From Pelomyxa schiedti (lineage: Eukaryota > Evosea > Pelobiontida > Pelomyxidae): a stretch of DNA of 64,000 bases. The stretch is taken from NCBI GenBank assembly GCA_020536535.1, contig JAHLWZ010000869.1:1-64000 (forward strand), read 5' to 3'. Both the position numbers and the translations under genes were made by a program. Under the pieces are notes generated by a model, which saw only the letters and a program-made list of their open reading frames with translations, did not search any database and had not been told where the DNA came from. Shown here piece after piece: positions 23,299-34,598 of the stretch (position 1 is the first letter of the stretch; the number at the start of each line of letters is the position of its first letter).

Positions 23299-25267
23299 TT
23301 ATGTGTTGTTGCTGTTTTGGCTGTGAGTTGTGGTGCTTGTGGTATTAGAAGTACTAGGATTTGATGTGGTTGAGGTTTCAAAACGGAGTACTATCACGGC
23401 CAGGTCATCTGCGATTTGGCCAGTTGCCGGGGCTTTTCTTTTTGCAGCCTGAGCGACGTTGGTGGCGGCTTCGTAAGGGTCAGTGTATTTCTTGGCAATG
23501 TCAATCACTTCCTGAATTGAAGTTAGGAGTGTAGCTGCATGAATGATTGTTGGTTGGTTGACCTGATTTCCAAGTAAGTTCCAGATTCCATTAGACGCGA
23601 CTACCATGAGGGAGTCGTGTTCTTGCAAGTGCACGCAAATCACTTCGGGTGTTGCGCTCAAGTATTTTATTGGTGTTTTGTACTCGCGAACCCCAATCAC
23701 ACGTGTCACAGGCATCGTTTTTCTGTAAAAGCAGAGTAAACCCTGAAAAAGGTAGGAGGTAGTGTGGTTGCCTGCAAAGAGTAGGTCTAGAGACCCTGCG
23801 TGATCGAACCCTCCTTAACTCATCAAACACTTCGACAAGTCTCCCCCCAGCTGCCTGAATTCTTTCCGCTTCATCAGCACGCTTTGGTGTATGATCCTCT
23901 GTTAGCGGTTCGGCTACTTCACTTCTGAATGTAACGTTAATGCAAGAGTTGGCTGTAACTGGTGTACCTGCATAGAACCGCTCTACAGTCTCCAAGGTGG
24001 GCTATATACAGTGTCATTACACCCATGTGCTGCTGACTCAAAACTATCAAGGCTGCTGCACCACTATTATTATTCATTTTTTCAGCGCGCACAAGGAAAT
24101 TAGCTTCAACGGCAGAAAATGAATCAAGCAGCACTTGCTTCACCATATCCTCCCAGCAGTCACGGATTTGCTTTTCATTGTTTTCTCCCTCTTCAGTGTT
24201 TGTGACAGTGGCAGTACTACTAGCAGCAGCGTCTGAATGTCCAGTTGGCTTGCTGGTGGTTGCGTCACCAACACTAGAATCCAACGATAGGCGTGGTGGC
24301 ATTGCATCTTGTTGACTGGAGGGAATGTTCTGCTTCTCACACAAGAACTTACTTCTGGCTTCATCATAACGTGTTTCAAAGATTTTGTGCATCACTCCAC
24401 CAAGATAGCTGAAGAAAGTTACAACGTGAAAATTATCAATCCCTCAACCAAAAAGGAAAAAAAAGGGAAGAGAGGGAAGTTAATAGTAATGATACCGAGA
24501 ACAATCACTCCCGTCACGCCCTCCGAAAACAGCATTGTACAGAAGCATACTTGGCAAGTTTTGGCCTCCAATGATTATGCCACAAACTACAGTATCTTCT
24601 GGAGCATACACTTTCATGGCCTCAAAACACCACCCTGAAACCACATTACGGATTCCGCCGTACATGGTGCAAGTGGAACTGTGTGCGCAGATGGGTACCT
24701 GATAATCTATTTCTGGGGCTGACTTCGAGGCTGCGTCGGCTACGCAAGTTGACAATTGCAATTGTGGCTGGGGAGCGTCAGGGACCTCAATGCGGGGAGT
24801 TGTGGCGCGCTCGACTTCGTCACATACAAGCGATGTAGTTGCAGGTTCAACATCTTTGGGCACGCCGACCGCTGCGGTCGCGGGACCACCGGCGTCGGTC
24901 TCTCCTCATTGTATTCTGGGATTGTGATGACACCAGTTGTAGGACTTGTTGCAGGCGACGTGCTCACAGGATCCGTTGTACATGCCCTCGCCGGAGTAGC
25001 ACTAGATGTACTTTGCCCTTGTTGTAAGTCGGCTGATGTTGGTTCTTGCGAAGATGTCGGTTCCTGAGAAGATCTTGCTGCGCTGGTGATCTCGGGGGCA
25101 TCGTCGATGGGAGGAGAAACTGGCTTCGTTATGGGTTGTGTGCCGGGATCGGGGCCAGCATCTCCCACTCTGGTTCTCTTAGATTCACTCGCACCGACGA
25201 GATCTCGCGCTTCAATCGATGGGGGCCTCTTTTGCGGGTGTTGTTCCCTGTTGTCGCCTCGGTGCAT
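23299..25267 (-). CDS. PP2C-fold protein, probable pseudophosphatase
   Basis: A multi-exon gene with a disordered N-terminus of about 160 residues (MHRGDNREQHPQKRP, Ser/Thr/Pro-rich) and a PP2C fold. Recognisable blocks are MYGGIRNVVSG and LLYNAVFGGRDGSDCSRY (about 24500-24660), LYIAHLGDCRAVLCR (about 24010-24050), PLTEDHTPKRADEAERIQAAG (about 23850-23910), VTRVIGVREYK, LMVVASNGIWNLLGNQ and DDLAVIVLRF (23385-23715). In active PP2C enzymes the motifs are FDGHGG and ASDG(L)WD. Here they read FGGRDG and ASNGIWN, so at least two metal-binding aspartates are replaced. The gene therefore looks like a TAB1-type scaffold rather than an enzyme. A Ser/Thr/Asn-rich tail ends the protein. An intron of about 62 bases near 24860-24920 restores frame between the first two blocks. 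Confidence 0.75.
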
Positions 25268-25493
25268 CGTCTCGTATTTATTGTTTTGTTTTGTTTTGAA
25301 GAATCTTTTTCTGGTTCTTTCTTTCTTTTTTTTTTTTTGATGTCAAAAGTGTCAAAAGCACTTGCGTACCCATCCGGAATCGGTACCTGCTCCAAGTTGT
25401 CCGCACAGACACAGACACAGCACCCACAAAACACCAGTAGGTTCTAAAGTGATTTGGAGTGTTTGGTTTGTTGAAAAAAATCAGAATTTTACA

Positions 25494-26494
25494 TTAGAGG
25501 AGCTTGTGAACAAACTCCTCATAAGATATCTTCCCATCGTGATTGACATCAACCATGGCGAACAGTTCATCAACTTCGGCATCGGTCATTCTATCACTGT
25601 GGAAGAATTGGTGCATGGATGAAAAGTGATCCCAAATTACCTCCGTGAAGTAAGGACTTTCCTCAATTCAGCCACAGATATAGTTCCATCCTTATCCTGA
25701 GGTGTGGTGAGTTTGCATTGCCATTCAATTTTTTAATACCAAGTCAAACACGGCAAAAGCCTTCCGGAGATTCCTTTCCTCCTTTTCTTTAGTGGGAATC
25801 CCCCTATGCAGTACAATTTGAACAAACTCCTCCCAACTCAATTGCCCATCCTGGAAAAGTTGAGTGGTAACACAAAAGTAAAGGTGAAATTATACATGAT
25901 TTTTATCCCATGCCCACATTATGCACTGTAACATGTGGTTGGACGGGTTATCACCAAGTCTTCTCATCAACGCAGGCAGTTCTTGCATAGATATGTAGCC
26001 GTTATGGTCTGTATCACATGCTGCAAATAGTTCCCGTAGTCTTGCTTCTTGGTCACTGGAGAGAGCAAGAGACTTGGGAGGAAGGGAAAAGTGTTATTTA
26101 TTGGAAATTCTTCGACGGGTACACACAGAAGTTATTGGGTGTAACTCCATAAATGAAAGAACAGCCTTGCAAGCTGATTCAGCATTATGAAACCACGCCA
26201 GCTCCGTTTCTGGGGTAAGTGCCTTCCCCTTCTCAATCAACTACTACCTCCACAACAAATAAAAAAAAAGAAAGAAAACAAACCCGGATAAATAAAAAGA
26301 GAAAAAATGGGGAACAACAAGTAAAACAAGGTTAGGAGCAATAAGAAAAAACTGTGGGACCAAACCCCATCCAGTCTCGTTATTGCCGCCTTTGCCTGCC
26401 GCAGTACTTGTGAGTCACAAGTCGTGTCTGACTCCCTCGCGATGTCGACCGTAAACTGCGCCAACAATTTCTTTGTGGTTTCTAGTTGGTCCAT
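25494..26494 (-). CDS. Calmodulin-like protein with four EF-hands and an N-terminal extension
   Basis: At least six exons. Canonical 12-residue loops are visible: DTDHNGYISMQE (EF1), DKNHDGQLSWEE (EF2, assembled across a 45-base intron), DKDGTISVAE preceded by FDL across an intron (EF3; the first Asp position falls at the junction), and DVNHDGKISYEE (EF4). The linker LGDNPSNHML matches the calmodulin LG-N-P-T position. The protein ends EEFVHKLL. An N-terminal helical extension of about 90 residues (MDQLETTKKLLAQF, ALTPETELAWFHNAESACKA) makes it longer than calmodulin. The start at 26494 is the first good ATG; an upstream GTG-initiated extension is less likely. It probably acts as a calcium sensor or CDPK-like fragment without a kinase. 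Confidence 0.8.
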
Positions 26495-26824
26495 GTACGT
26501 GTCGTGTCGCTCGTGTGTCGTGTTTCCGGCCACCAACCAACGTGTCGCGTACGCACCACACTTCACACAACCAACAATTCTCGTTTAGTTTGCGAAATTG
26601 AAACGTGGAAAAAAAAAACTCAGATTTGCGAGATTTGAGGTCAGTGTCGTAACTCAGAGGACATACTGTGATATCAGCACGTTATTTGGTAAGGGTGTAA
26701 AATTGCTTAAAGTCCGGAACCCATTGTCCTTCAGAATACAACTATGGGTCATAAAATACAACAAGGACACACAACAAATTTTTTTCTGGTGTGATTTTTT
26801 TTCAGGCCCCTTGCCTATGGGTAT

Positions 26825-28024
26825 TCAACAGCAAGTCCTTTTCTTTGGTGGGGGAAAATCATCATCAGCCTCTGCTACAAGGTGGAGGGATGGTGCCTTG
26901 GAGAGGGTGGAATTTGTTAGGAAAGTGTATATTTGGTGGCACAGGTGCGAGAATGCAAGGTCCACATTGATTCCTTCTTTGGAACTGACTTCACTGTAAA
27001 GCGGTTTAGTGCAAAGTGGTTACTGTGTTGAGGAACACAACAAGAATGAAACTCCGAGTGAATCAGCTAATTTCTGACCTTCCTCTGTAGAGACTTCCCT
27101 GCGGCCCATCTCACACTGTGAAAGTTCAGTGATAAGAATAAGAAAGAAGGAATCCACCTTGTTTCCAATAAGAATCTTTACAGCGTTATCGCAGGCATAT
27201 CTATCGATTTCACCGAGCCAGTGCTTAATATTTATAAATGACGGTTTGTTCGTCACATCACTGGTTGTGGAGGAGATTCTCATTAGCAGCATTAAAAAAG
27301 GAATGACAGAGCACACTATACAATGGCAATGCCATGAGCACCACGGTAATCTGATAGAGTTTCTAGTTCAACAATAGGAGTTTTGTTGTTTTATGGAGAC
27401 TTTACATGAACTCACAATGGTGCGGAATCTAATGAATAGTCTTTAGAAGACAAGAATATGATAAAAACTACTGCATACCTTTCGGAACCAGCTGTGTCCC
27501 ACTGCGATAAAAGTTAACCTCATAATTATAGGAAGTGGAATTACTATTTGAAGTCGTATTGTGTGTGTTTCTAGTTGTACAGTTTTTAATTTCTAAGTGG
27601 AATTAACAAGGAAAAAACTATTAGAGTGAACGATAGGTTGGGGTCAGACATAGTCAACACCTATGTTGAAGATCAGCCCAAAAATTCTGCAAAGTAAATG
27701 ACACACCAATGGTGCATGCATAATTTGGATCGTATCTATTTTCCTGGAGCTATTGAACAAAAAATAAAAAATGAAATAATACGGACTGTAAAGCGAAGAA
27801 TAATGGAGCCTGAACAACCTAAGTAAAAACAGTTGACAAAGATGCTGGAAGTTACTTTTTCCCACGTTAGGGTCACCAATCATCAACAGTTTATAGCTCT
27901 CCCTAGTGGAATAAACAAAGCGCACCGAAAACACAAATTTCCAGCAACACAGTGATTATTAAGGAAAAAGTTGTTGGACTCGTGCACACAAAATAGGCTC
28001 ATTCACGGGTGGTGTGCCACTCAT
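26825..28024 (-). CDS. Rab1/Ypt1-like small GTPase
   Basis: A small protein split over about eight exons. All GTP-binding motifs are intact: G1 GDPNVGKS (about 27860-27885; exon boundary inside the Ser codon), switch I YACTIGVSF, G3 WDTAGSER (about 27490-27510), YRGAHGIAIVY, G4 GNKVD (about 27160), REVSTEEGQKLADSLGVSF and an SAK-like VSSKEGINVDLAF. The C-terminus is KKRTCC, a double-cysteine geranylgeranylation site. INIKHWLGEIDRYA resembles the Rab1/Rab8 group. These proteins direct ER-Golgi or secretory vesicle traffic. The start MSGTPPVNEPIL was chosen because a short intron places it in frame with ESYKLLMIGD. It shares a short divergent region with the AOR gene. Confidence 0.88.
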
Positions 28025-28311
28025 TTCGCTATCTCTTCAAACAACCAATTTGTGAAGTTTGAACTTTTTAAAAAGGAAGTACTGTTACTTCAAGTGCTCT
28101 GACACTCTTACTGGATACACTGCAACTCCCCCTTGCGCAGGACACACGCAAGGTGTCTTCTGCTTAGATCTCAGATGGCTATCCTAGTTGCAGTTCCAAA
28201 TCGGGAGAGTTTTCCTCTCGTTGTATAAACGCACTTCAATTCCGTGTTGCAACACAGCAGCTGGTCACTTCCACAGTCGCTCCACTTTAAACAAGCAAAG
28301 AAAACCTAAAC
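28025..28311. promoter_or_regulatory. Divergent promoter region, Rab / AOR fusion
   Basis: 286 bases lie between the two start codons. No other gene fits, so both promoters must lie here or overlap the 5' exons. No TATA box is certain. Confidence 0.45.
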
Positions 28312-31300
28312 ATGCCACTCAAGGCACGCGGACGAGGAGGCAGAGGCCGAGGCCGAGGCGGCCGCGGCTCCGGCTTTCGTGGAGGTAAAGGCGCCAGGGG
28401 CGGCCGAGGAGGGTTCCCCAGCAGCAGCAGAGGGGTAGGCGATCCACAACGAGGGGGGCGCGGCCGAGGCAGCAGAAGGGGAGGCCGAGGCCGCGGCTGG
28501 GGAAGCACCACGGCGCCATACCTGAACGCAGATGCCTCCATGAGCTCCGACGATGATGAAGACGAGGAAGAGGAAGAGGAAGAGGAAGAGGACGATGAGG
28601 ACGAGGTTGTGGAGGTTAAGAAGCCCGCGGGGAAAGGTGCCAACAAGGGAAAGGGAAAAGGAAAGAAGGCGAGCGCCGACGGGGACGACGAGGACTCCGG
28701 GGAGACGGCGACGGGGAAGAGGGGGCCAAACTGGCCGAGGAAGGGCGAGAAGGCCCAGGGCGAGGACGAGGACGAGACGGGGCCCACGCCCAGGAAGAAG
28801 CCGCGCAAGGCGTCGGCCCCAGCTGCGGTTGCTAAGAAAGTGCCCCCGGCCGAGGAGACTCCAAAGGCAAAGGCCAAGGCCAAGTCCAAGACGGGGAAGA
28901 AGGCCCAACCACCACAAAAGCAACAGCCTGCCGAGAAGAAGGAAAAACCACAAGCTAACGAAAAGCAGAATAAGCAGAAGCAGCAGCAGCAGCAACAGTC
29001 ACCAAAGAGCAAAAAGGGAAAGCCTGCTGAACCTTCTGAGAAGAAAACACCAACTGAAAAGGAAGCCGGAGTGAATGCCAAGGAAGGAGAGAAGAAAGCA
29101 AGCCAAGGAGAACAACCCACAGAGCCTAAGAAGCAAAGCAAGTCAAGTAAAAGAGCTCAAAAAAAGAAGCTGAAAGCGCTCGCAGCCAGTGCTGCAAGTG
29201 AAAAGGATAGTACACCAAAAGAAGCGCTCCCATCCACTGCACAAGTGAAGGACAACGAAATCTCAGAAGCCACTACTCAACCACCAGCAATACCCCTTGA
29301 TCCAGTCTTGCCATTACCCGCAGACCACGTGCCAACTACTGCATCTCCTACCGAAAATATAGCACCAACCCCAGTTCCCACTACCGAAACTCCATTGTCC
29401 ACGTCTAACCCTCTATCTGAGTCCTCATCTAAAGCCACCTCTGAGCCAGCATCTACTACAGAGGCTACCCTTAAACCAGCGTCTGTGGCCCCACCGATTG
29501 GAGTCTCCTCAATTTGTACCGTCCCTTTGGAACACCATGATGCCTATACAGGGAAAATTCTAAAGATCGACCTTACTGCTGTATGCCTATGAAAATTTGT
29601 TTCTCTTGGAAACTGCTTACTAGGGAACTTGCATTGAAGAACCAACCTCTGCAGAGATGAAGCGCAAATGGGTTGGCGCAAGAGGCTTTGGCACCAAGTG
29701 AGTCGATATACCTTTTATTTTCTTTTTCCCCTATGATATCGTTACATTAAGTGTAGGATTATCAGTGATTTAGTTGATCCCAAAATCGATCCTCTATCCC
29801 CTGCAAATGTCTTAGTTTGCGCTACGGGGCCTCTAACAGCAATTGGAATTTCTACTGGTTGTTTCACTTGGAATTCGCGCCACCACACTAATTTCCAATA
29901 CACAGGAGCACGATGTACATTCGTGGCAAAAGGTGCCCTTACCAACACACTTTCCACTGCCAGTGTTGGCGGTAACTTCGGGATTTCACTCAAACGAAGT
30001 GGGTATGATGCCATTGTTTTCACTGGCAAGTCTCCCGCACCAATCAATCTTGTTTTACGGGTTGGCACTCCGCTTCGTTAGCCGAGACTAACCTTAGAAA
30101 GGCGGGAGAGAGGCCCATTCTTGCTGATGCTTCCTCTCTTTGGGGTTCTGTTACATCTGCGACGTTTGAGGCCTTACACACCCAGTACAAACCTCTTAGC
30201 GTTGCTTGTATTGGCCCAGCAGGAGAAAAACTCAGGTATTTCAGTTGGAAAATAGTAACTGTGACTTAGTTGCTATGTAGTAAAATTGCTTGTATAATGT
30301 CAGACAAAAAGCACGCAGCAGGGCGTGGAGGCCTTGGTGCTGTGATGGGATCAAAGAATGTGAAAGCAATCATTTGTTGTGGTGGTTCAGTAGTAAAACC
30401 ACATGACGAAACACTCCTGCGAGAGGCATCGTCTGCATCTCATTTATGGTCCTTTCTAATGGCTTGTAAGGTGCATAAAGAAAAATGCAAAAAAATGGTT
30501 GCAAACGGCGTTGTTGGGTTACTTACTAAGCATGGCACAAATGTCCTTATGAAAGGATGTAATGATGCAGGAATACTACCATCCCTGAACTTCAAGAGTG
30601 GTCATACTGATGCAACCACATGCGAACCAGTGTGTAATCAGGTTTTTTCCCTTCATTCTCACCTATGTGGCATATAGGCAACAGGAGAATATGTTACTGA
30701 GCATTATCTAAAAAAGAATGAAGGGTGCAATAACTGTCTTATTAGATGTGGCCGAGTTGTAGAAATAGAGGGGAAAACACTCTACGGTCCGGAGTATGGT
30801 AAAGCAATGTCTTTCCTTTCACCTTTGCTCACCTCCCTTAGAATCTGCCTGGGCCTTTGGTCCCAACTGTGAGTTTTTTTTTTTATATGCTCATGAAATA
30901 TTCTAAACATGAAAGGTGGAATATTCGATTTTGCTGCTATAACAAAAGCCAACGCTATATGCAATGAATATGGCATTGATACAATCAGCGCCGGTGGCAC
31001 AATTTCCTGTGCAATGGAGATGCACGAGAAGGGCTACCTCTCGGAACCAATTAAATTTGGCGTAAGTTTGTTTTGACCATTTGAAAAGTTCTAACCACGA
31101 AAATCAGAGTGCTGAAGCACTTGTCTCTTATATAGAGAAGATGGGCAAATTGGAACCAGGAATTGGAGAAGAACTTTCTGAAGGATCACTTCGGTTCTCC
31201 ACAAAATATGGACACTCAGAATTTTCAATGACTGGTGAATTTTTTTGGTTATTTGCCACATCTTAACTCTTCCACCAGTGAAGGGGCAAGAGCTTCCTGC

Positions 31301-32013
31301 CTATGATCCACGAGGTCTTCAGGGAATGGGTATAGTGTTCCAACAGTAGTTTTGGTTACTTAAAGTGAATAGGATTGAACTACTCGACCTCAGTACGTGG
31401 GGGATGCCATGTATACGGCTATACCACAGCCGTCGGTAAGAGCCAAAAGTATTTTGTGAAAATAACATGTTAAAGAGCATGTTGGCAACCCCATAAAACT
31501 GGACCCAAAGGCTACAGATAGCAACAAGGTTGCAACTGTCATTGCATTCCAGAATACTGCAGCATTCATAGATGCTGTAGGAATGTGCTTGTTCTCGTCG
31601 TTCGCGTTGACTGCCGATGATTACACAGACTTGTTTTGTGCCGCAACTGGTTTGACTGGGATAGACAAGAGCACTTTTGGTGTAGAAGTTGGGGAAAGGT
31701 ACAAACCAACACCTTTTGCGAATGGCGATTTACTTCTTCCAGAATATGGAATGCACAGAAACTGTTCAATGAAGCCGCAGGCTTCTCCTCCAAGGATGAC
31801 ACCCTCCCGACCCGTTTACTTAACCAGCCACTCGATTTCGGTGACCTTCAGGTTGCTTTCTCTCGGTCCAGTCCTGCCAGAAAGTCCTAACACCAACCAA
31901 AGGGCCAAACTTGGAAACGCGAAGAACTGCTGGGTCAGTACTACGCCCAGAGAGGCTGGGATGCCAACGGGAAGCCCACTCCTGAAAAACTCACTGCACT
32001 GGGCTTGCTCTAA
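28312..32013 (+). CDS. RGG/acidic/Lys-rich N-terminal region in frame with aldehyde:ferredoxin oxidoreductase
   Basis: Exon 1 (28312-29580) encodes about 420 residues: GAR/RGG repeats (residues 2-70), an Asp/Glu run (about 79-97), a Lys/Ala/Pro-rich basic region and a Ser/Thr/Pro-rich spacer. It then runs without a stop into [13 protein letters not shown], the start of an AOR. Later exons give [62 protein letters not shown] (the C-x2-C-x3-C iron-sulfur ligands), [37 protein letters not shown] and AVGMCLF (position of the fourth cysteine), ending [22 protein letters not shown] oxidises aldehydes to acids with tungstopterin and ferredoxin. No in-frame ATG lies between residue about 78 and the AOR start. 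One junction near 30060 does not resolve cleanly and may be a frameshift or an odd splice. Confidence 0.75.
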
Positions 32014-32451
32014 GCGAGTCCTACCACTACGGGGCCTTCCCTGTTCAGACAAATTTCCTTTAGTCTAAAACCTTTTTTTGGCTGGGGGTGAAGTTTTCCC
32101 GGCGTCCAAAATAATTAAGAAAAAGCATGCAATTCCGCGTACCACCAATTTCATCGCCCTTTTATGACAGTTGCACCTCTTTGCATATTTTCTCGTTGTG
32201 AAATAGGATTGACCTTTATCAGTACCATTTTTGATTGTGATATCCCACACGACTAACAACCTTCTCCCAGAACACCGAAGGAAAACCGTTTTTTTTTTGT
32301 TTTGCTGCTGGGCTTCGTTGGTGTCCCGGTGGGGATTTCGCTGTGTGTTGCATCTTTTTAAAATTTTTTTTGGTGGGCTAATTCGTTCGTTCTTTAAAAC
32401 TGTTGTTGTTTGTGTAGGAGTAGTGTTTAGAGGAAGGAACATTAAGTCAAA
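32014..32451. other. Intergenic stretch between AOR and the next gene
   Basis: AT- and T-rich with poly-T runs. Minus-strand frames here show no recognisable motif. It probably contains the AOR 3' end and the promoter of the following gene. Confidence 0.4.
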
Positions 32452-34284
32452 ATGCTGGAATGTAGTGTTGTTGTTGTTGGCAGGAACGAGTGTGGACGGG
32501 CCATTGAGACTAGAATATTGCAGTCGTTCTCTACAGTGGTAATATCCTTTTGCTAATGTACTGTTACTTTTTGCCCAGAAAATAGTTGTAACATACCTTA
32601 TAATAAAAAGGCACCTCTTAGGGAGTTGCTTGATACAGCAGTGGCTGCAGTGGGGGAGAATAGTCAATATTTGAGGGTTTGGGCAGTTCTGAAAGGAAGA
32701 ATAATCCGAGATCAATCTGCTCCATTAAGTTCTCTTCTTAATCTATTAGGTACCTACTACACAGATAAATGCGTTTACTGTATCCCTTCGTTATACTTAT
32801 AAACAAACCATCACGCAGGCTCCCCTCCCGTTCTCCACGTTTGCTTTTCCCCTCGAAAAATTACTGCCCCACTCAAGCAAATAACAATGGGAACACTATT
32901 TTGCACTCCGCACCCTGTTTCAGAGAGTTCTGAAGTAAAAAATACCTCCACTCCTCAACCTCTTTTAACAATAGAAAGATTTGTTCAAATGCGGTGACAG
33001 CACTATCGCAATCCACAGAACAGCCTTGGGTTCCATGTGACTGGATAAAAGTGAGAATATTTTTCGTTTGGTGTGTTATTAAGGTCCACCCTGACAGGGA
33101 CTGCAAAAGCTAGAGTCCATTCTGCAGGTGACTACACCGACAGAAAGTAGTGAAACGATGAAGCTTGGTAAAGCCTTCTCTCATGCCCTCTAAGTGCCAA
33201 CTACTTCTAGCAAATATTATCTCCCATGCCTGTTTATCGCTCTCAGACTTGCAACTCCAGTTACGAGGTTTACTGATCTCTGAATCTGAACTTGACAATC
33301 ATTGGTAGGAACACAATACAACTTGAAATTTGCTTAAAATCTTAGTGTAACCAACGTGGGACCTAAGGCTATAGAGGAATGCCAAAAAATGGCATCAACC
33401 CTAACAGTAATGGCTGCAACTTTGTCAAGCTTCAGTGGTTTAAACCAACACTCTGACACACATCTCTTTACCTCCAGCATTGGTCTCCTCTCCGTTCAAT
33501 CAACCCGTGAACCAATGCTCAAAAAACCCACTCGGCTTCAACTTGCATTCATGCTGGGTACAGTTGAGAGACCTCTTCCTGCACATAACCACGGACTTGT
33601 ATGCCTTTCCTGATATGACTGGGATACCGTTTTCCCTTCACCTTTTGTTCCTTACATCGAAATAGGACCAACTGAACAACCACGATCATACCTGTTTTAT
33701 TTATGACGCCCACCATGTGGCACTGTGCCTCATCCTCCAGATGATTCTCACGGCATTTCAAGCCGGTGGAGCTTTTCTAGGGATTATTAACAAACAATGC
33801 ATTCAAGATACTCGCAAAGCACTTAGTAATCTGGGAATGGCTCCGGACCAACTACTAGAATCCAAGCGAATTGCATTCGTTGACAACGATGCCTACCTAG
33901 AAGTACCTAAGCCACTTTTGCGATTAATATAGAATGACAGAGTTATGACTATTATTACGCTCAAACTAATACCAACCAAAGGAAAAACCTTCTGCACAAA
34001 CACGGGAACTCGGTGTGAGAGATTTGCTTCAGAACACTTTGACATCATCTGGACTGGACAACTTATATGTTGTTGGTGATGTCAGATATCCTGGTGATCA
34101 GCCACAGCCCGCACAGGACTTTTTTAGCAACCAAATTCTGGAATATGAGAAGATAATAACACCAGGGACGTATACACTGCTTTCCGCAAGAGGGATATGT
34201 TTATATGAGAGGACTGCATTCCCTCCCCCATTCCTTGATAGCCTTGTTGCCACTCATAGATTTGAGCTCACTGCACACTCATAG
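32452..34284 (+). CDS. Unidentified multi-exon gene
   Basis: Start MLECSVVVVGRNECGRAIET at 32452. Open blocks joined by plausible GT-AG introns follow: LRELLDTAVAAVGENSQYLR, LRVWAVLKGRIIRDQSAPLS, PVLHVCFSPRKITAPLKQ (32580-32995), then QLLLANIISHACLSLSDLQL (33210-33275), KAIEECQKMASTLTVMAATL (33365-33560), GGAFLGIINKQCIQDTRKAL (33750-33930) and GLDNLYVVGDVRYPGDQ (34045-34100). The plus strand is preferred because long stop-free blocks at 33717-33932 have none on the opposite strand. The first part has the rhythm of a beta-grasp (ubiquitin-like) domain, but I do not recognise the family. The gene may continue past 34284. Confidence 0.4.
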
Positions 34285-34598
34285 GAGAAAAAGGGATAAT
34301 ATGCAATTTTGTTGTTTGTTCCCTTTTTTTTCATTTGGGAGTTTTCTTCATGGGGTTTGTTGTGGTGGTGCTTGTTTCTTTCGTCTTTGAGGGCGCCCGT
34401 TGGGCTTGCGAGAACTTTTGGCGGCACTCGGTAGTTGGCGTAACACCTAAAGAAGCTCAGTTCATATTATGCAAGGAAAATTTCTCAACATGTTCTGCCC
34501 TCTTGGGCTCCTGGAATATACAAACGACTGCAACAATGCACCCTGGGATCGTGATTATGTACTTGCGCCAGCCGTCCTGTGAAGTGGTAAGAGCACGA
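34285..34598. other. Intergenic stretch, convergent gene ends
   Basis: Between the unidentified plus gene and the 3' end of the first paralogue on the minus strand. It has T-rich runs and no frame I can support. Confidence 0.35.

Noticed and set aside
28287-29141. Long minus-strand frame opposite the RGG exon
   Set aside because: It is the complement of a biased, GC-rich coding exon. Its Cys/Phe/Ser-rich product has no domain.
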